From positions 76,834,935-76,898,934 of the forward strand of contig NC_092809.1 in assembly GCF_040954645.1 (NCBI RefSeq): a DNA stretch of 64,000 bases, read 5' to 3'. This document shows, in pieces, positions 58,803-64,000 of the stretch (position 1 is its first letter; every line of letters begins with the position of its first letter). A model generated the notes under the pieces. The model did no database searches. It had not been told where the DNA came from and was given only the letters and a program-made list of their open reading frames with translations. The stretch comes from Diabrotica undecimpunctata. Taxonomy: Eukaryota; Arthropoda; Insecta; Coleoptera; Chrysomelidae. Made by a program: the position numbers and the translations under genes.

Positions 58803-59650
58803 TTAATACCACTCGCAATCCACATCTAAATCGTCCTCATCCTCTGAATCATCTCCTATATTAATAATCACCGGTTCAATATCTTCCTGCAAATTTTCCA
58901 CCGCAAACATTTTTTCTTCTATTTTCTTGACGTGATTCACATAATTATGCCACTGCTCTTTAGATGCGCGATGGTAAGCTTCTTTTATCAACCATTTACC
59001 CAGTTTTTTCTTTAAAATCGACGTTGTTTGAAGCCACATACCTTTTCACTTGATCCACACCATCTCAATTCGGTTCAGCTCACAATGTTAAGGCGGCAGT
59101 CTCAAAATTCTAACGCCATATTTTTCCGCAATTGTTTCAATTTTGTACTTTTCGTACTCGTCTCTTAATGCGGCCGCACTTTTCAGAAATTCTCTTTTTA
59201 TTCACTTGATTTGCCTTTTGTTCCACAATTTTTTCGGGAGATCAAATTTGCGGGAGTGGTATGACGCGTTATCCAAAACGACAACGTTTTCTTTGTCTTT
59301 TGGCAAGTTTGGAATTAACGTCTTCTCAAACCATTTTTCATGTAGATTCCCGTTCATTTCGTCATGGTAATCAGCGGTTTCGTTCTTGGGCAAAAAAGTT
59401 TTGCTCATGCCACAAAACTACTTTCGCTTCCAGTATAAAGAAGAAAAAACCGAAGAACTCTTTGGGTTGGAGCTTTCAGTCCACTAAAGAGCTGTTTTAT
59501 GAAGGAATCTCGTGAAGTATTGATCGTTGTGTCCCTTCATTTCTTTTTGACTGAAGTACCGACGTTAATCCAAGACTCATAGGTATAAACAAGGTTTACA
59601 TTATCCTTCTTCCTCAATGTTTGTATTTGTCTATTGTACTTGTCTTTCTA
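58803..59650 (-). pseudogene. Tc1/mariner/IS630-type DDE transposase, degraded
   Basis: Minus strand: ENVNLVYTYESWINVGTSVK near 59,620-59,560 (first acidic motif, DETW/DESW type), LKAPTQRVLRFFLLYTGSES, SFV, TADYHDEMNGNLHEKWFEKT, LIPNLPKDKENVVVLDNASY (second Asp, LDNAxYH), a frameshifted KYGVRILRLPPL...LNPIEMVW-like block (59,125-59,060, third acid region, damaged), YVASNNVDFK and the C-terminus KEQWHNYVNHVKKIEEKMFA ending in an acidic DDSEDEDDLDVD tail. An IS630/Tc1-like family common in insects and cnidarians. Stops and frame changes throughout. Confidence 0.8.
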
Positions 59651-59659
59651 GGATATGAT

Positions 59660-60535
59660 ATAGTTTCGGGAATAAAAACCGTGTAAACTCAAAAAAGAAA
59701 GGCGGAAAATACCTGTTTACTGCTTAAATATTATTCAGCATTAGATCCAAAGAAAGTCAACGAATGGCTATCTCGGTAATGGAATTCGCGTAGATTGAAA
59801 TCTAGTGAGAATTTGGCAGGATATCAACCAGAATTCTTGAAGCACTGGTTGAAATAAAGAATATTGTTGCGAAGCCTTGCAAACCACAAGGCAAATGGTG
59901 TTACATATTCCTCAGCTGTAAGCAAGAAATGAGCAAGTTTGACAATTTAGGTATATTTAAATTATAGGCCAAAAAAGTATCCAACTTGAACTAATGGTTC
60001 TGAAATTATTCTCTTGGGGGGTATTTAAGTTAAATATTGTTTTATATTAAAACGAAACCAATCAATTGTGGTTTAATCCCATATAAAACAATATTTAACT
60101 TGAATTAACGGTTTTGGGAATTGCATCCAACAAAGGTTAAATTTAGACCGGGATGGTCGGATGATAACGGTACTCTTTACAGGCAGTAAGGCAGTAGGTA
60201 TCTTCAAGACCACTATCTAGAATATTTCAACATAAATATCTAGGGCTAACGGAATTTTTATACTGTAGAAATTTGCAGTCATACAAATAATATCGTAGAA
60301 AAGGATAGCAGAGAAATAATTGAATATATGCGAAACGCGAAAGTTTTCGCGAAGTTTTTTCGCGTTATACGTTACAAATAGCATAAATCCAGGAATATAG
60401 AATGTTTATGAAAGGATTTTGGTAAATTTGCCAACAATCAATAACTCTGTTGAAGAATATATTGTTTATGTTTTTTAATGAATATAACCTGATGGTATAA
60501 ACTTATTTTTTTTTTGTAGTTATGACTAACGTATG
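59660..60535. other. PLE terminus and inverted repeats, no gene
   Basis: 60,060-60,085 has CAATCAATTGTGGTTTAATCCCAT, the PLE terminal phrase, inside an inverted repeat (TTAAGTTAAATATTGTTTTATAT at ~60,028 against its complement at ~60,083-60,105). Near 60,330 is a GCGAAACGCGAAAGTTTTCGCG inverted cluster. No protein recognised. Confidence 0.5.
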
Positions 60536-60538
60536 TCG

Positions 60539-61736
60539 CTAAAGTTTTCGAAAAGTTGGAAGGCAGGAAGCATTGGATCAAGTTGCCATTGGAAACCAAA
60601 GTTAGTAAACAACTTAAACGATATAAACAATGTCACTTTTGACAAATACGGTTCGTTAAGATGTCGTACAAACTTAATATTCGTCAAAGTACTTATCGTT
60701 TAGTTGGACATGTACCAAAACGCGGTATTGTAAGAATTTTTAGTGCTCAAAATATTATTGTGTCAACAATTTTCCAGAAAATTAAAGAGTGCGAAAATAG
60801 TATAACATGCCTTAATTTGCTAGAGAGTGAAAGACCAAGAGTTTTAACTCCTGATCGGGAACAGACATTAATTATTAACAGTATAGAGAACCAATTAGGA
60901 AAGTATTTGCGAAATGTTGGCCAAAGATATAATGTTTCACGAATGACTGTAAGTAGAACAATTTCTAGAAATAATATAAAACGATATAAAAGAAAAAAAG
61001 CTCCAAGTACACATCAGCCCAGTCCATTCCTAGATGTTGCCGTACATTGAGACGTATTCATTGTTCTGGTAAAATTATCATTATTGGTGATGAAAAGTAT
61101 TATGGTATGAAATTTGCCGATAAAATTATTACGGTATTATTGGTATGAAATTTGCCGATAAAATTTTGGTATGGTGTGCCATCTCAGAAACTGGTGTTTC
61201 ACAGCCGTTAGTTGGGCGTGTTCGCGGTGAAGCTCTCAATGCTGACAATTACGTTGACAGGTGTCTTACAAAGCTTGTTCAATTTATAAATACTCATCAC
61301 CCCAATGACGTAATTATATTTTGGCCCATTACGCCAGGAGTACGACCGATTGGTTAACTGCTCAAAATATAAATTTTGCACCCAAGTGCGACAACCCTCC
61401 AAATGTGCCTCAGGCGAGGCCTATATAAAAATTTTGGGCTGTTTTGAGTCGAATAGTGTATAATAATGGCTGGGAAGCCAAAATTGAAGTTCAGCTAAGA
61501 CGAAGAATTTTGCAAAAATTTCGTAAGATCGACTTAGAAACAGTCCAAAAGCTTATTGCACATGCAAGACCAAACTTACGTGCCATCGAAGATCACGAAC
61601 CTCTTTCTGTTCTATAAAAATACATTAGAAACCTTAAATTGTAGACTTAATTTCTTTTATTTAGTTAATAAAATAAACTTACTTTACAATTAGAAAATAC
61701 ATATTTATTTTTTTCGAAAACTTTAGGGACATGCGT
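60539..61736 (+). mobile_element. Tc1/mariner transposon, full length, with TA duplication
   Basis: 1,198 bp. Left end ACGTATGTCGCTAAAGTTTT, CGAAAA; the right end is the complement of ACGCATGTCCCTAAAGTTTT, CGAAAA: about 26 bp with two mismatches. Both ends are bordered by TA (60,537-60,538 and 61,737-61,738), the target duplication of this superfamily. Confidence 0.88.
60661..61617 (+). pseudogene. Tc1/mariner transposase in the 60.5 kb element
   Basis: N-terminal 129 codons open: a helix-turn-helix-rich DNA-binding part with GIVRIFSAQNIIVSTIFQKI, ESERPRVLTPDREQTLI (GRPR-like hinge) and LGKYLRNVGQRYNVSRMTVS. After 61,050, frame changes give IIIGDEKYYGMKFADKI (first Asp), ILVWCAISETGVSQPLVGRV, VDRCLTKLVQFINTHHPNDV, IIFWPITPGV (second Asp of FWPD replaced by I), NPPNVPQARPI-type text at 61,397-61,420 (third acidic region) and DLETVQKLIAHARPNLRAIE. 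A ~39-bp tandem duplication of GGTATGAAATTTGCCGATAA at 61,105-61,170 breaks the frame. Confidence 0.82.
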
Positions 61737-61739
61737 TAT

Positions 61740-62385
61740 TATCTATAGTTATTATGAGTATTTTGTTATTAAGATGTTAGACTGTTTTATTATTAGGTAT
61801 CGTTGATTGTTAGGAAAATGTTGTAGAAGCTCATTTGTCTTGGGTATTTTGTCGCCAGTTAATTTGATGGATTGCTAGCGAAAATATTGAATTAGTATTG
61901 TTTTTACCTTACATTCATTCCATTTCTATTTTTCGTCAAAGAAAGTAGTGTTTCCAAAAATGCGTCTTACCAACATGGTGTTAAGAAGGAAAGCACTCAC
62001 CTGCAAAAAAAATAAATAATTAATACATAAATTTTCGAATATTTTTCATCACTATCTTTTTATCATTTTAACAACTGTAGCTCTCAAGTAATGTTAAAGT
62101 TCGAACAGCGTCGTTACAAAGACCGTCACAAAAAACCGGTACTTCAATTGAAGTTATATTTCGTGCCACCAATAATTGTCTTGGTTATACAGCAATAATA
62201 AAAAAAAATTGAAAATAGATTTTTGGCTTCCCCTTACATTTTCCACTGGTCCCCGTCAGGTGCATTTGTCATCCATCTTGTTTAAGCAACCTTATCAAAT
62301 TTTCAGCATTTCCTGCTTTCCACTATTTCACGGTTTACTTTTATATAAACTCTATCCGTCCACTCTAGCTAGATGGACAAAATTG
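61740..62385. other. No gene recognised
   Basis: 62,125-62,165 contains ACTTCAATTGAAGTTATATTTCG, faintly like the TIR at 2,894, not enough to call. Confidence 0.35.
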
Positions 62386-62389
62386 ACCA

Positions 62390-62715
62390 GAATTGGAGAT
62401 AAAGATGACACAATCGGGGTTCCAAATATTATATCTCCAATTCTGGTTAATTTTGTACTTGACGATTTGATCTCTAATAGACTTGAACTATTGGATTTTT
62501 ATATCCATTGTCAAGAGATATGTAGACGACATATATGTTTGGCTTTGCCATCTGATAAAGTCCAAACTACCTTAGCAATTTTCAATTCCTATGATCCACA
62601 CTTACAGTTCACATATGAACTAGAAATAAACAATAGTATTCCCTTCCTGGACATACGTGTCCATCGAGATTGTGATCAGGCATTAAGGACTTCCTGGTAT
62701 AGAAAATATATGCCA
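62390..62715 (+). pseudogene. Penelope-like RT fragment
   Basis: GVPNIISPILVNFVLDDLIS (motif B, PMGSPISP type), then IVKRYVDDIYV in a neighbouring frame at 62,508-62,545 (YVDD), LALPSDKVQTTLAIFN, LQFTYELEINNSIPFLDIRV, HRDCDQALRTSWYRK (motifs D/E). One frameshift out and one back around YVDD. Related to, but not the same as, the PLE at 54.9-56.9 kb. Neither N-terminus nor GIY-YIG is visible. Confidence 0.8.
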
Positions 62716-62719
62716 GTAA

Positions 62720-64000
62720 TTGTTTTTTGAATTACTAATGTCATCCCACGAGATTCAAATACAACCTACTCCAGTGTCTTAGTTTTAGAGTGCACAGGCC
62801 GACACATGCTCTTTACAGAATGGATTTATAACTCTATGTTAAAAACTTCCTTTAACACAGAGAAAAACAAAGATTCTCAAAAACTATGAACCCGTGTAGA
62901 ATCTATAGTAAACCTTACGTTTTTATATTTCTTGTTGCAACATCATCGCCGCCTTTAATTAACAGTCCATTAACATAATTAGTCCCTGATTAACTGGAAC
63001 TTCCCCAGTTAATCTTTGTCTACACAGTTACCTATTTTGGATCATTATTGGTTATGGTTATTTTATACTGATTTTTGGACTACATAAACATAAGATCATA
63101 GATGATGGGTTTATAGAAAACTATTGGGATGATATTGAATATTTCTTTACAAGCGTGTGTTTTAAAAGTTGAAATTTAATTAAAATATATTTCAATTATT
63201 AAAGGGATTTTACGTGTATAGATTTCTAAAGCAAATATTTACCATGTTTGCAAACTTCTGCATATGTACAATCTCATTTTGTACACTTTACATTTCTTAA
63301 ACCACTCTCAAGGAAGTGGTATTCACCGCATCCTTTTCACCAACCTACGGACTACTTTTTAAACTTATTTTACGAAATATCAGAATCTCCATACTTCATT
63401 ATTCCTTTTTTATTTCCCTGGTATGCTCAGAGAGAGTTACATACATATTTTATAATTCGATTTATTACGATTTCGGATTCAGTACTTCACTTCTTTTTAA
63501 ACTCCAGATACGAAATGAGTGTTGCGAGTTTTGTTACAATGATAATGGGAATCTTTTATTCAGAAAGACGTATGTTTGGTTCCTGCCGAGAATTTCCCCT
63601 CAAAGATGATTACTTAGAATTTATGAAACAGGAGTGAGAAAATTAAAATAAAAGTTTACAGGTGGCAATTTTCCTGGTCATTACAATTTTATTAGGTTCT
63701 GCAAAAAGTGAGTATATGTATATGATAAGTTTATAGATTTATTGGTTATAAGTTTTTGTTTAGATAAAGAATAGTGAGTTATTGATAAATGGATTTATCA
63801 TTGTTTTAGGCTTTTAAGGCCTCTTCAAGAAATTGAACTACCCTTTTCAGTAAGTACGTGGATAGTAACTGTGGCGATTGCATCACCTAGGACATGTGTG
63901 GTTGTACGATTGTACGATAATAATTATTGAATTATACGCTACCTATAAGGAATATTTTTACAACACTAACTTTATTTCAGGGAGCTCGGTGCCGACAAGT
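62720..64000. other. No gene recognised
   Basis: AT-rich. The open frame 63,248-63,637 has no motif I know. The window ends at GGGAGCTCGGTGCCGACAAG after a TTATTTCAG acceptor-like sequence (63,971-63,979), which could begin an exon continuing off the edge; speculative. Confidence 0.35.

Noticed and set aside
62120..62165. ACTTCAATTGAAGTTATATTTCG as another terminus of the 2.9 kb TIR element
   Set aside because: Only ~10 bp match in order and no downstream blocks; insufficient.
63248..63637. 129-codon plus frame
   Set aside because: Aromatic-rich, consistent with AT-rich chance ORF; an overlapping frame of similar length exists in a second reading frame.

Overview
This 64 kb window is AT-rich animal nuclear DNA, most likely from an insect with a large repeat-laden genome (a beetle or hemipteran is my guess). 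The mix of transposon families points that way: Jockey-like and RTE-like LINEs, many Penelope-like elements (PLEs), Ty3/gypsy, Tc1/mariner, piggyBac, hAT, Tigger/pogo, IS5/Harbinger-like and Crypton. I found no convincing single-copy host gene, no rRNA or tRNA gene and no prokaryotic operon. The window is a palimpsest of transposable elements (TEs) inserted into and deleted from one another, joined by AT-rich spacer and nine or so (TA)n or related arrays.

Layout. 0-5 kb: Tigger tail, PLE tail, and a Crypton-type tyrosine recombinase split by a terminal-inverted-repeat (TIR) element, then a foldback. 7-9.6 kb: a 470-bp direct repeat pair and a 130-bp minisatellite. 10.7-13.4 kb: decayed Jockey LINE and Tc1/mariner transposase. 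15 kb: LINE tail. 17.2-20.9 kb: a multi-exon RNase H-like (DUF7869-type) gene remnant split by an LTR-like dispersed repeat. 23.2-30.2 kb: Harbinger-like, PLE, LINE pieces, a large minus-strand LINE and a gypsy 3' end. 31.3-36.5 kb: RTE-like LINE, PLE terminal pieces, a striking long palindrome inside (TA)n, a second DUF7869-type remnant and a hAT remnant. 37.1-39 kb: a 606-codon, fully open but 5'-truncated LINE reverse transcriptase (RT). 39.8-44.2 kb: piggyBac remnant, then a 3.4 kb gypsy element inserted in a (TA)n array. 44.2-46 kb: PLE tail and a 1.33 kb TIR-bounded element carrying the C-terminus of the DUF7869-type protein. 47-49.4 kb: a hAT element with perfect 13-bp TIRs and 8-bp target-site duplication. 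49.5-57 kb: LINE, Jockey fragments, second copy of the LTR-like repeat, and a long PLE. 58.8-62.7 kb: two mariner-type elements and a PLE RT fragment.

Most interesting: the gypsy element at 40.7-44.1 kb encodes, between integrase and the polypurine tract, a domain resembling the TARG1/OARD1 ADP-ribosyl-glutamate hydrolase macrodomain followed by a CCCH zinc finger. That is an ADP-ribose-handling module carried by a retroelement. Second: three separate remnants of one insect RNase H-like family lie in the window, and one sits between TIRs, suggesting the family is the transposase of an under-described DNA transposon.
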